A DNA stretch of 64,000 nt from Acinetobacter lwoffii (GTDB lineage Bacteria > Pseudomonadota > Gammaproteobacteria > Pseudomonadales > Moraxellaceae), in contig NZ_CP077369.1 in the NCBI RefSeq assembly GCF_019048525.1, positions 1,178,001 through 1,242,000 on the forward strand, read 5' to 3'. Shown in pieces: positions 30,540 through 38,534 of this stretch. Made by a program: the position numbers and the translations under genes. Every line of letters starts with the position of its first letter. Positions within the stretch are counted from its first letter, which is position 1. Under the pieces are notes generated by a model. The model saw only the letters and a program-made list of their open reading frames with translations, was not told the origin of the DNA and did no database searches.

Positions 30540-30865
30540 TGAATAAGATTTTTGTTTGCCAAGTTGACGAATTAGACGAAGGCGAAGCGTTAAAAGTAGA
30601 TTGTGGCGTAAACGGTATCGAAGCGCTGGCTGTATTTAACAATGGCGGTGAATTCTTCGCTATGAACGATAAATGCAGTCATGGTAATGCGTCAATGTCT
30701 GAAGGTTACCTTGAAGATGACGGTACTGTTGAATGTCCATTGCATTCAGCACGTTTCTGTTTAAAAACAGGTGAAGCATTGTGTTTACCTGCAACTGATC
30801 CAATCAAAACATTCCCAGTGATTGTTGAAGATGGTCAATTGTTTGTAGAGATGGCAGGAGAGTAA
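30539..30865 (+). CDS. hcaC: Rieske-type ferredoxin of the dioxygenase
   Basis: 108 residues (E. coli 106). Rieske [2Fe-2S] ligands C46-x-H48 (KCSHGN) and C66-x2-H69 (ECPLHSARF). Carries electrons from HcaD to HcaE. No signal peptide, cytoplasmic. Overlaps hcaF and is 2 bases from hcaB. Confidence 0.95.
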   Translation: MNKIFVCQVDELDEGEALKVDCGVNGIEALAVFNNGGEFFAMNDKCSHGNASMSEGYLEDDGTVECPLHSARFCLKTGEALCLPATDPIKTFPVIVEDGQLFVEMAGE

Positions 30866-30867
30866 GC

Positions 30868-31683
30868 ATGGGTTGGCTACAAGGCGAAGTTGCACTTATT
30901 ACTGGTGGTGGTTCAGGCTTAGGCTGGGCTTTGGTAGAACGTTTTATTGAGGAAGGTGCGCAAGTCGCTGTTCTTCAACGTTCAAAAGCTAAAGTAGATG
31001 CATTAAATGAACACTTCGGTGGAAAAGTTCTTGCGATCGAAGGTGATGTAGCCAGCTATGCAGATAACGTTCGTGCAGTTCAAGCAACTGTGGAACGTTT
31101 CGGTAAACTCGATTGTTTCGTTGGTAATGCCGGTATCTGGGATCACTATGCCGATATCGTCAATACCTCTGGTGAGCAGCTGGAGAAAGCCTTTGACGAG
31201 ATTATGGGGATTAATACCAAATCTCTGATCCTTGGTGCGAAGGCTGCACTGGATGCATTGATCGCTTCTGAAGGTTCTATCATATTTACTTTGTCTAATT
31301 CGGCACTGTACTCCGCTGGCGGAGGCCCTGTATATACTGCATCTAAGCATGCGGGTGTCGGGATTATGAAAGAATTGGCTTATGAGCTTGCGCCTAAAGT
31401 ACGAGTGAACGCGGTTGCGCCGTCAGGTATGAATGTGAATATCAAAGGCGCGGCATCGCTCGGTCAGGAAAATGTGGGCCTGCTCGATGCACGTGATCCT
31501 GAGAAAATTGCACGTGGCATGCCACTGAATTTCTTGCCTGAACCGGAAGATATGACCGGCTCATACGTGCTGTTGGCATCTCGTCAAAATAACCGTCCTC
31601 TGACTGGTGTTCTGATCAATGCAGAATGCGGTTTGGGTATTCGTGGCCTACGTCAGCCACGTGCAGGTTTCTTTGACGAATAA
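30868..31683 (+). CDS. hcaB: cis-Dihydrodiol dehydrogenase (SDR)
   Basis: 271 residues (E. coli 270). Short-chain dehydrogenase with NAD-binding GGGSGLGWA, the NAG motif (VGNAGIWD), active-site S (TLSNSALYSAGG) and YTASKHAG (Tyr-x3-Lys). Oxidises cis-3-(dihydroxycyclohexadienyl)propanoate to 2,3-dihydroxyphenylpropionate. AGGAGAG Shine-Dalgarno lies inside the hcaC end. A hairpin in the gap after it separates it from mhpB. Confidence 0.95.
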   Translation: MGWLQGEVALITGGGSGLGWALVERFIEEGAQVAVLQRSKAKVDALNEHFGGKVLAIEGDVASYADNVRAVQATVERFGKLDCFVGNAGIWDHYADIVNTSGEQLEKAFDEIMGINTKSLILGAKAALDALIASEGSIIFTLSNSALYSAGGGPVYTASKHAGVGIMKELAYELAPKVRVNAVAPSGMNVNIKGAASLGQENVGLLDARDPEKIARGMPLNFLPEPEDMTGSYVLLASRQNNRPLTGVLINAECGLGIRGLRQPRAGFFDE

Positions 31684-31712
31684 ACATCTAGTCTCATTCA
31701 AATGGACTTACC

Positions 31713-31742
31713 GGCAGCCTCTTCTCTCAGGGCTGCTTTCCT
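31713..31742 (+). terminator. Possible internal attenuator between hcaB and mhpB
   Basis: GCAGCC pairs with GGCTGC across an 11-base loop and is followed by TTTCCTT. Weak U-tract, so partial termination or an mRNA-processing hairpin is as likely as a true terminator. mhpB has its own GGAG Shine-Dalgarno after it. Confidence 0.35.
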
Positions 31743-31756
31743 TCTAGGAGTCTCTC

Positions 31757-32722
31757 ATGGCCGTTAAACTTATTTGTGCATCGCACAGTCCTTTAATGGA
31801 ATTTGCTTCGCCTCAAGATCAATCAAAAGAGCAAAAAGTTCATGCTGCTTTTGAAAAACTCTCTGCTGAAGTAAAAGCTTACGACCCAACCCTGATCATC
31901 ACTTTTGGTCCTGACCATTTTAATGGTTTCTTCTATGACCTGATGCCAAGTTTCTGCGTGGGTATTCGTGCCAAAGCCGCAGGTGACTGGGATTATGGCA
32001 AGGACAATGACCATATTGATGTACCTGAAGACAAGGCATTAGATCTGGTTCGACGTGTACTGGATGAAGGCGTAGATGTTGCCTACTCATACCGTATGCA
32101 GGCTGACCATGGCGTGACTCAGCCCTTACATTTCCTGTGTGAAGGTAAACTTGATCGTTACCCAACGATTCCAATTTTTATTAATGGCGCTGCTGCACCG
32201 ATGCCAACCACCAAGCGTACCATCGCTTTGGGCCGTGCTGTGGGTCAATACATCAAATCTTTAAATCTTGAAAATGAGCGTGTGCTTGTTTTAGGTACCG
32301 GTGGTCTGTCACATGATCCACCTACACCACAAATGGGTGCAGTACCACCAGAAGTAGAAGAGTTCCTGATTGCAGGCCGTTATCCAACACCTGAAGCACG
32401 TCATGCACGTCAATCCAAGATTATTGCAGTGGGTCAAAAGCTGGCAGCAGGGGATACGTCAGTTGCCGTGCCTTTGAATGCTGAATGGGATATTGCCCTG
32501 CTAGAAACCTTCAAGCATGCTGATTTTGCAACATTAGAAGCGATGACTGAAGCTGAAATCCGCCATGATGGTGGTCGTGGTGGTCAGGAAGTCCGTTCTT
32601 GGATGGCTGCCTTCGCTGCCTTAAGCGAAATGGGTGAGTATGAAATGACCACACATTGCTATGAAGACATCAGCGAATGGATTGCCGGCTTCGGTATCGT
32701 ATCTGCAGAGTTAAAAGGTTAA
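31757..32722 (+). CDS. mhpB: 2,3-Dihydroxyphenylpropionate 1,2-dioxygenase (extradiol, class III)
   Basis: 321 residues (E. coli MhpB 314). LigB-type extradiol fold with conserved HSPLM start, GPDHFNGFFYD, YRMQADHGVTQPLHF, FINGAAAPMPTTKR, GTGGLSHDPPTPQ and C-terminal EWIAGFG. The His residues of these blocks bind Fe(II) and act in catalysis. Opens the aromatic ring to 2-hydroxy-6-oxonona-2,4-dienedioate. Its place inside the hca genes means one operon carries ring activation and ring opening. Confidence 0.95.
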   Translation: MAVKLICASHSPLMEFASPQDQSKEQKVHAAFEKLSAEVKAYDPTLIITFGPDHFNGFFYDLMPSFCVGIRAKAAGDWDYGKDNDHIDVPEDKALDLVRRVLDEGVDVAYSYRMQADHGVTQPLHFLCEGKLDRYPTIPIFINGAAAPMPTTKRTIALGRAVGQYIKSLNLENERVLVLGTGGLSHDPPTPQMGAVPPEVEEFLIAGRYPTPEARHARQSKIIAVGQKLAAGDTSVAVPLNAEWDIALLETFKHADFATLEAMTEAEIRHDGGRGGQEVRSWMAAFAALSEMGEYEMTTHCYEDISEWIAGFGIVSAELKG

Positions 32723-32726
32723 GAAA

Positions 32727-33953
32727 ATGAGCAACGTAAACAACATCGTGATCGTGGGTGCTGGCCAGGCAGGTGCGAGCGCAATTTTAGAACTTCGTGG
32801 CAACAAGTATGAAGGCAAAATTACCTTAATTGGTGATGAAAGCCATCTTCCTTATGAGCGTCCACCGTTGTCTAAAGATGTGATTCTAAAACCTGAAGAA
32901 ACCAAGATCGAAATCCTGTCGGAACAGAAACTGGCAGATTTAGGCGTAGAAACGATTCGCGGCAATGGCGTAGCGAAAATTAATGCCGAAGCGAAAACGG
33001 TTGAACTCCTGAACGGTGATGTTGTTGCTTACGACAAGCTCTTGCTTGCAACAGGTGGTGCCGCGCGCCGTTTGCCTAATTTCGATGCTTTGGGCAAACA
33101 CGTCTATACCCTGCGTAACTTGGAAGATTCACAGGCACTGGTGCCTGTACTTCAAGCCGGTCGCCGTATCATCCTGATCGGTGGTGGCGTGATTGGTCTT
33201 GAGTTGGCATCATCTGCACGTTACAAAGACTGTCAGGTGACTGTGATCGAAATGGGTCCGATGGTTATGGGTCGTTGTTCACCACAAATCCTGAGCGAAT
33301 TCCTGCTAGAGCAGCATCGTCAAAACCAGGTCGATGTGCGTCTTGAAACCAAGATTACAGATTGCCGTTTAGATGGTGAAGAAGTCGTGGTAACGCTGGA
33401 AGGCGGTGAAGAACTGCGTGCTGATGCTGTAGTTTACGGAATCGGAATCGTGCCAAATGCACAGCTTGCGCTAGATGTAGGTCTGGATGTTGATGTTGCG
33501 ATCAAAGTGAATGAACACTGCCAAACCTCGAATGCTGATATTTATGCAGCGGGCGATGTTGCGACCCAGTTACGTGACTGTGGCAATCACCGCCGTGTGG
33601 AAACCTGGGAAAATGCCAACCTTCAGGCAGGCATCTTCGCGCGTCACGTGATGGGTGTGGAACATCCGAAAGCCAATCCGGCCTGGTTCTGGACGGATCA
33701 GCTGAATATCAACTTCCAGTTTGTCGGCGATATGGCCGCAGCTGAATGGCATATCCGTGGTGAAATGGATGCAGCCAAAGGTGCAGACAATTCATTCGTG
33801 ATGTACGGTGTGACTGATGGTCAGATCGTTGGCGGGATTACCGTGAATGCAGCCAAAGAAATGCGTCATTTGAAAAAAATGATCAGCAAAAATACGGCGT
33901 TTGATGTTGAAAAACATTTAGATATCGCGCAAGACTTACGCAAAATTGCTTAA
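32727..33953 (+). CDS. hcaD: Ferredoxin--NAD+ reductase of the dioxygenase
   Basis: 408 residues (E. coli HcaD 400). FAD-binding GxGxxG near the start (VGAGQAGASA), NAD-binding IGGGVIGLELASS in the middle, and the DIYAAGDVA FAD signature, then a reductase C-terminal domain. Transfers NADH electrons to HcaC. Last gene of the operon, four bases after mhpB, followed by a strong terminator. Confidence 0.95.
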   Translation: MSNVNNIVIVGAGQAGASAILELRGNKYEGKITLIGDESHLPYERPPLSKDVILKPEETKIEILSEQKLADLGVETIRGNGVAKINAEAKTVELLNGDVVAYDKLLLATGGAARRLPNFDALGKHVYTLRNLEDSQALVPVLQAGRRIILIGGGVIGLELASSARYKDCQVTVIEMGPMVMGRCSPQILSEFLLEQHRQNQVDVRLETKITDCRLDGEEVVVTLEGGEELRADAVVYGIGIVPNAQLALDVGLDVDVAIKVNEHCQTSNADIYAAGDVATQLRDCGNHRRVETWENANLQAGIFARHVMGVEHPKANPAWFWTDQLNINFQFVGDMAAAEWHIRGEMDAAKGADNSFVMYGVTDGQIVGGITVNAAKEMRHLKKMISKNTAFDVEKHLDIAQDLRKIA

Positions 33954-33974
33954 GTCGTATTGAGATATCTTGGG

Positions 33975-34006
33975 ACAGACCTATGTTTTGCATAGGTCTG
34001 TTTTTT
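33975..34006 (+). terminator. Terminator of the hca operon
   Basis: ACAGACCTATG pairs perfectly with CATAGGTCTGT across TTTTG and is followed by T5. Confidence 0.95.
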
Positions 34007-34121
34007 ATGCACGAAACTTGATGAATTTATCAAAAATTAAAACTTCATCTCAGCATGAATTCGCTATACGCTATTTTTGAAGTTGCTGATCCAGAACTTC
34101 TTGGCCTCGTTTAGGAGACTT

Positions 34122-35027
34122 ATGAGTTCTTCATCTTCATTGCCGGTCACGGCAAGTATTTACGCTTTATTGGTGCTGATCTGGGCGGCAACGCCACTGG
34201 CGATTGTCTGGAGCGTGGCCGAGATTCACCCGATGTGGGTGCTGATCATTCGCTATTTTGGTGCCTCGATTATTGCGTTGTTCCTGCTGAAGATCATGCG
34301 CGACCCGCTGCCTTTTGACCGCACTTCAATGAAAAGTTATCTGGCAGGCAGTTTGAATTTAATCGGTGCGCAGCTGTTTATTTATCTGGCGGCCAATTAT
34401 CTGACCTCAGGTTTGATGGCGCTAATTTTTGGTTTTTCACCGCTGATCGCCGGTTTAATCGGTCATGTGATTTTAAAAACCCATAAACTGATCTGGCTGC
34501 AATGGCTCGGCATGGCAGTGGCCGTCGCCGGTTTATGTTTTGTTTTTGCCGACTCGGCAGACAGCAAGATTAATCCTTGGGGTGTGGTACTGATGCTGAT
34601 CAGTATGGTGTCTTATATCAGCTCAATCTTCTGGGTTAAACAGATTAGTGCACCCTTGAGTCCGATGTCGCAAGCGACGGGGTCATTGCTGGTCTCCGCG
34701 GCTGGTTCAGTCATTTTAGTGCCGTTTATCTGGCAACATATGCCGACTCAGTTGCCTAGCACACAGGCAATGATCGGTTTTGTATTTACCATGATCATGT
34801 CTTCGATTGTGGCAATGCTGTGTTATTTCTGGCTGATTCGCCGTCTAAATGCTTCGACCGTTTCATTGAGTAATGTGATGACGCCGGTGATCGCTCTGGT
34901 ATTGGGAGCAACCTTAAATCATGAAATTATCAGCAGTCATGCTTTTGCGGGAATTGCTGTGGTGATGTTCGGGATCATCATGTATTTCTGGAAAGAGTGG
35001 CGCGAGCAGTATTTTTCCAAGCATTAA
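34122..35027 (+). CDS. EamA/DMT-family permease
   Basis: 301 residues from the ATG at 34122, which has AGGAG six bases upstream; a TTG start further upstream only extends the frame. Ten transmembrane helices in two EamA repeats (each about 140 residues, with the Pro/Gly patterns typical of the family). Exporter of metabolites or amino acids; substrate unknown. The strong hcaD terminator separates it from the hca operon, so it is not part of it by transcription. Confidence 0.85.
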   Translation: MSSSSSLPVTASIYALLVLIWAATPLAIVWSVAEIHPMWVLIIRYFGASIIALFLLKIMRDPLPFDRTSMKSYLAGSLNLIGAQLFIYLAANYLTSGLMALIFGFSPLIAGLIGHVILKTHKLIWLQWLGMAVAVAGLCFVFADSADSKINPWGVVLMLISMVSYISSIFWVKQISAPLSPMSQATGSLLVSAAGSVILVPFIWQHMPTQLPSTQAMIGFVFTMIMSSIVAMLCYFWLIRRLNASTVSLSNVMTPVIALVLGATLNHEIISSHAFAGIAVVMFGIIMYFWKEWREQYFSKH

Positions 35028-35040
35028 AACTGTAAAAACC

Positions 35041-35067
35041 AAAAGGGCGAAAGCCCTTTTATTATTT
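35041..35067 (+). terminator. Terminator of the EamA gene
   Basis: AAAAGGGC-GAAA-GCCCTTTT then ATTATTTT, a stable GNRA-loop hairpin. Confidence 0.9.
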
Positions 35068-35208
35068 TAGTGGAGAGTAAAGTGATTCAACAACGTGAGA
35101 GATCACGACTAAGCAACAATTTGTAAAACAACTTTCAAAAATAAATGATTAAGATTTTGATACATAAATCATTCAAGCTTGCACAAGCTTATTTAGGACA
35201 GTGTCAGG

Positions 35209-36144
35209 ATGTCTGAATCCAATAAAATCGTAGTTTATGCAGCCCTGTTTGGTAATCTGGCGATTGCGCTGGTGAAATTTGTTGCGTCCTATATAACCAA
35301 TAGTTCTGCCATGTTCAGTGAGGCAATTCATTCCGTAGTAGATACCTTGAATGAAATTTTACTGTTATATGGCATGAAAAAATCAGAAAAACCGGCAAAT
35401 GCCAAACATCCTTTTGGTTATGGGCGTGAACTGTATTTTTGGGCCTTTATTGTGGCACTGATGGTTTTTGCCCTAGGTGCGATTGTGTCCATCTATCAAG
35501 GGATACAGCATATTCTTCAGCCTGAAGTCATGCAGGATCCATTGATCAATTATATTGTGCTGGGTCTGGCGATTCTTTTTGAAGGATTTTCATGGTCAGT
35601 GGCTTTAAAAACCTTTCGTAAACAAAAGGGAAATCTGGGATATTTTGAAGCCTTTCGACACAGTAAAGATCCAACGACCTTTACCGTGTTATTTGAAGAT
35701 ACTGCCGCCCTGGTCGGCTTGGTGATTGCTCTGGTCGGTATCTTTCTGGCGCATCAACTGAATATTCCTGAATTGGACGGTGCCGCATCGATTTTAATTG
35801 GTATTGTTCTGGCGGTTTCTGCCTGGTTTCTGGCACGTGAAACCAAAGGTTTGTTACTGGGTGAAACGGCAGATCCAAAACTGCGTGAAGATGTATTGAA
35901 CATTGCTCAACAGGATGCGGCAGTTTTTAGTGCTAATGGGGTATTGACTGAGCAGATGGGTGCTCAGCAAGTCATTGCATCATTGAGTCTGGAATTTAAA
36001 GATGATTTAACTTCTGATGAAATTGAAGCCTGTGTCAACCGGATCGAAGCGCAGATTAAACAGCTGCACCCGGAAATTATTGCTTTATTTGTGAAACCCC
36101 AAACCAAGGCCGTATGGCTGGAACGAACTCAAGGTCGTGTATAA
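35209..36144 (+). CDS. Cation diffusion facilitator (CDF) family transporter
   Basis: 311 residues. Six transmembrane helices (1-210) with the family motif AIHSVVDTLNE in helix 2 (metal-binding His and Asp) and FEDTAALVG in helix 5, then a cytoplasmic dimerisation domain (about 220-305). Exports a divalent metal (Zn, Fe, Mn or Co) by proton antiport. The helix 5 site lacks the His of the E. coli Zn exporters (E-D replaces H-x3-D), so metal specificity is uncertain. Confidence 0.87.
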   Translation: MSESNKIVVYAALFGNLAIALVKFVASYITNSSAMFSEAIHSVVDTLNEILLLYGMKKSEKPANAKHPFGYGRELYFWAFIVALMVFALGAIVSIYQGIQHILQPEVMQDPLINYIVLGLAILFEGFSWSVALKTFRKQKGNLGYFEAFRHSKDPTTFTVLFEDTAALVGLVIALVGIFLAHQLNIPELDGAASILIGIVLAVSAWFLARETKGLLLGETADPKLREDVLNIAQQDAAVFSANGVLTEQMGAQQVIASLSLEFKDDLTSDEIEACVNRIEAQIKQLHPEIIALFVKPQTKAVWLERTQGRV

Positions 36145-36240
36145 AGATCTAAAAAACGCTTGAGGTTGGTATTTTGATCTCAACTTGCCTTTCTCGCACA
36201 ATTGATGTGATGATACTGAGGTATGGCGAATTTCATCATA

Positions 36241-36340
36241 AAATCATCAATGGGCAGACATGCTTTTGTCAGCATGGGCTTATAAATATTGAGTATCATT
36301 TTGTATTTTTAGACAGAAGGGCGCGAGCGATATTTTTCTA
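36241..36340 (+). pseudogene. Relic of an EamA transporter 3' end
   Basis: Compared with the end of the intact EamA gene (34919-35020), this stretch shares CATGCTTTT at the left, then an equal 27-base spacer, ATCAT, TGTATTT, and the identical GGCGCGAGC and TATTTTTC near the end. By eye, the last 55 bases agree at roughly 80%; the middle is more diverged. There is no complete frame. The rest of the 400-base gap (36145-36240 and 36341-36544) holds no other gene. Confidence 0.6.
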
Positions 36341-36544
36341 GATAATCCAAGGCTTCAGCCAGCCATAAGGTCGATGAAATGCCATTTTTTTGCTAAAAAT
36401 AACAAAAACATACATGATTTTCTGTGACGGATTTCATACTATGTTGTAGTGTGCCTGTTTTTAGTTTGTATGCTCATTAAAAGATGCACCGCTTGACCAT
36501 TTCAAGAGGTTGTTGTCTTGCATATAGCGAATAATAAATAGTGG

Positions 36545-37606
36545 ATGTTTATGCAAGATCTTCTCAAAACTAAAAAATTCCAGTTAATCACGGAATCCAG
36601 TTGGAAACATCTCTGGTCTAAGCCAGTGTTTGAGTATCTGCATTCAGATCATTTCGACGGAAAACAGTTTCGTAATCTTGAGCATGCTTCTCTATCGCGC
36701 GGTCGCTTTGATTTATACAAATGGCTCATTACCCGAAAATCCAAGACCTGGAATGTCAATCTTGACGAAGAGCGTGCCGAGTTTTTTTCTCGTCCGCGCG
36801 CATTGCCACAGCAGCGTCCAGATGCAGCTCTGGATGACTGGCAAGTCTGGTTTATTGGTCACGCCACCACATTAATTCAGATCGGCCCCTATAACTTCCT
36901 GACTGATCCGGTTTGGGCTGAATATGCCAGTCCATCGGCTTCCACAGGGCCGCAGCGGGTCATTCCGGCTGGCATTGCTCTGGATGAGTTACCCCAGATT
37001 GATGCTGTACTACTTAGCCATAACCATTATGATCATATGGATCTGGCCAGTCTGGAATGGCTGTACAACACTTTTGAGATGCCTATTTATACCGGTCTGG
37101 GTAATGCCTGGTATTTGCCAGAACATTATACCGTGCATGAAATGGACTGGTGGGAAAGTGCCTTTTTTGAAGAGATCCGGATTGTCTATACGCCGGCTCA
37201 ACATGCCTCAGGGCGCGGCATGCGCGATCAGAACTGTGCACTTTGGGGAGGATTTTCTTTATTACATGGCAAGGAACATTGTTTTTTTGCCGGAGATAGT
37301 GGCTACGCCTCACATTTTAAAGAAATTCGTAAACGTCTGGGTGCACCGCGAATTGCCTTACTCCCGATAGGAGCGTATGAACCGCGTGAACTGATGCGCG
37401 CGATCCATATGAATCCGGAAGATGCCTTTCATGCCCATCATGACTTGCAGGCCAAATGTTCACTGGCGATTCATTACCGTACTTTTCAGCTCACAGATGA
37501 AGACCGGGATGCACCGGAACATGAGTTGCATGAGATCATCAAGCATTCTTCCAAATTGATTAATCCGTTTTACTGCATACGGGAAGGCAAACGGATTATT
37601 GTTTAA
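36545..37606 (+). CDS. Metallo-beta-lactamase-fold hydrolase (NAPE-PLD/UlaG-like)
   Basis: 353 residues. MBL core with VLLSHNHYDHMD (HxHxDH metal motif), AGDSGYASHF (Asp ligand) and HHDLQAKCSLAIHYRTF (final His), plus the FLTDPVWAEYASP segment and PLxxGAYEPR of the family. Such proteins hydrolyse phosphodiesters or lactones; no substrate can be named. Two adjacent ATGs (36545 and 36551), neither with a clear Shine-Dalgarno. Monocistronic. Confidence 0.85.
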   Translation: MFMQDLLKTKKFQLITESSWKHLWSKPVFEYLHSDHFDGKQFRNLEHASLSRGRFDLYKWLITRKSKTWNVNLDEERAEFFSRPRALPQQRPDAALDDWQVWFIGHATTLIQIGPYNFLTDPVWAEYASPSASTGPQRVIPAGIALDELPQIDAVLLSHNHYDHMDLASLEWLYNTFEMPIYTGLGNAWYLPEHYTVHEMDWWESAFFEEIRIVYTPAQHASGRGMRDQNCALWGGFSLLHGKEHCFFAGDSGYASHFKEIRKRLGAPRIALLPIGAYEPRELMRAIHMNPEDAFHAHHDLQAKCSLAIHYRTFQLTDEDRDAPEHELHEIIKHSSKLINPFYCIREGKRIIV

Positions 37607-38006
37607 GTACTTCCTGTTGTTCCTCTTGGATGAGTTGAATGGCCACTACAGAAAGCATCAGCATGGCGGTATTCATTACCACAGGATTGAATGCTGCAGT
37701 AAGTTGCAACGGGGCTGTGAATGCAATCAGCAGTAGTAATCCAGCAAGTCCGATAATATTCAACCTATGCAAGAGTATGGACCGGTTCCATTTCAGAAAG
37801 CATAAGCCAAATAGCATTTCACATCCTCCGGAAAGTCCAACCAAGACTTTGGCCAGTGCCAGCTCAAAACCCATATTTTGCCAAATGCTAATTTCAGCGG
37901 GTGATTGGAACAGAATTTTTGGAATGAGTCCCTGATAGAGCCATAGTATGACCAAAGTCAGCTGGATAGTACGCAGTGATTGTAGGAATACAGGTTTAGG
38001 ATTCAC
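37596..38006 (-). CDS. DoxX-like integral membrane protein
   Basis: 136 residues with four transmembrane helices (LTLVILWLYQGLIPKI, LVGLSGGCEMLFGLCFL, and two more near the C-terminus), consistent with the DoxX-like family. Overlaps the preceding DCC gene by 11 bases, so the two are coupled. Its 3' end overlaps the MBL-fold gene on the other strand by 11 bases. Confidence 0.7.
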   Translation of the reverse strand: MNPKPVFLQSLRTIQLTLVILWLYQGLIPKILFQSPAEISIWQNMGFELALAKVLVGLSGGCEMLFGLCFLKWNRSILLHRLNIIGLAGLLLLIAFTAPLQLTAAFNPVVMNTAMLMLSVVAIQLIQEEQQEVLKQ

Positions 38007-38439
38007 GGACAGCTTCTTCCAGAAAATGGCGTTTATTTTCGCTGGATGGAATCAGGCAATACTCGGTTTTACCAAATAGCTTGTAACGATTTAAAGCGAC
38101 CACACGATACAGAAAATCTCGGATAAAACGTGGAACAAAATAACCTGCGCTCATTAAATTAAAGGGAAAACCAAGATGCTGCAGCGCCTTCAGTAATGCA
38201 GTCGATTCCGTATAGAGTGTGCCATCTTGAATGACGAGCATCGTGGTGTAATGTTCGGTTGGCATCTGATAATGTTCGAGCAGTGCCGTACCTAAAGGCG
38301 ATTGGGCGGAAACCAGTTTAAACTGTATCTTCTTATCGTATTGAATCAGAAACCGTGCCCAGCCATTGCAGATCACGCAAACAGCATCAAATAAAACAAT
38401 GTCGTGTTGTTGAATGATGTCTTCAATATTTGGATGCAT
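37996..38439 (-). CDS. DCC-family thiol-disulfide-type protein (DUF393)
   Basis: 147 residues. The defining D-x-x-C-x-x-C motif is in FDAVCVICNGW near the N-terminus, followed by a thioredoxin-like region and an FLYRVVALNRYKLFG segment typical of DUF393. Possibly a redox-active protein working with the DoxX-like membrane protein with which it is overlapped. Function unproven in the family. Confidence 0.82.
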   Translation of the reverse strand: MHPNIEDIIQQHDIVLFDAVCVICNGWARFLIQYDKKIQFKLVSAQSPLGTALLEHYQMPTEHYTTMLVIQDGTLYTESTALLKALQHLGFPFNLMSAGYFVPRFIRDFLYRVVALNRYKLFGKTEYCLIPSSENKRHFLEEAVRES

Positions 38440-38490
38440 TGTTGTATTTCTTTTTGTGCCAGCTTGTTTCTATAGTGCTTGATGCTGCAA

Positions 38491-38514
38491 TAAAAAACCA
38501 CCCGAAGGTGGTTT
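38491..38514 (-). terminator. Terminator of the catalase gene
   Basis: On the minus strand AAACCACC-TTCG-GGTGGTTT followed by TTTATT; a UUCG tetraloop on an 8-bp stem. Confidence 0.93.
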
Positions 38515-38534
38515 CTATACATGTCTAAACTGGC

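Noticed and set aside
11366..34006. The hca/mhp cluster as a genomic island integrated at the tRNA-Lys genes
   Set aside because: No integrase, no tRNA 3' end repeat at the cluster edges, and about 9 kb of core genes (rne, rluC) lie between.
34122..35027. EamA permease as the phenylpropionate importer of the hca cluster
   Set aside because: It is separated from hcaD by a strong terminator, has its own start signal, and EamA proteins are mostly exporters. Nothing in the sequence ties it to the pathway.
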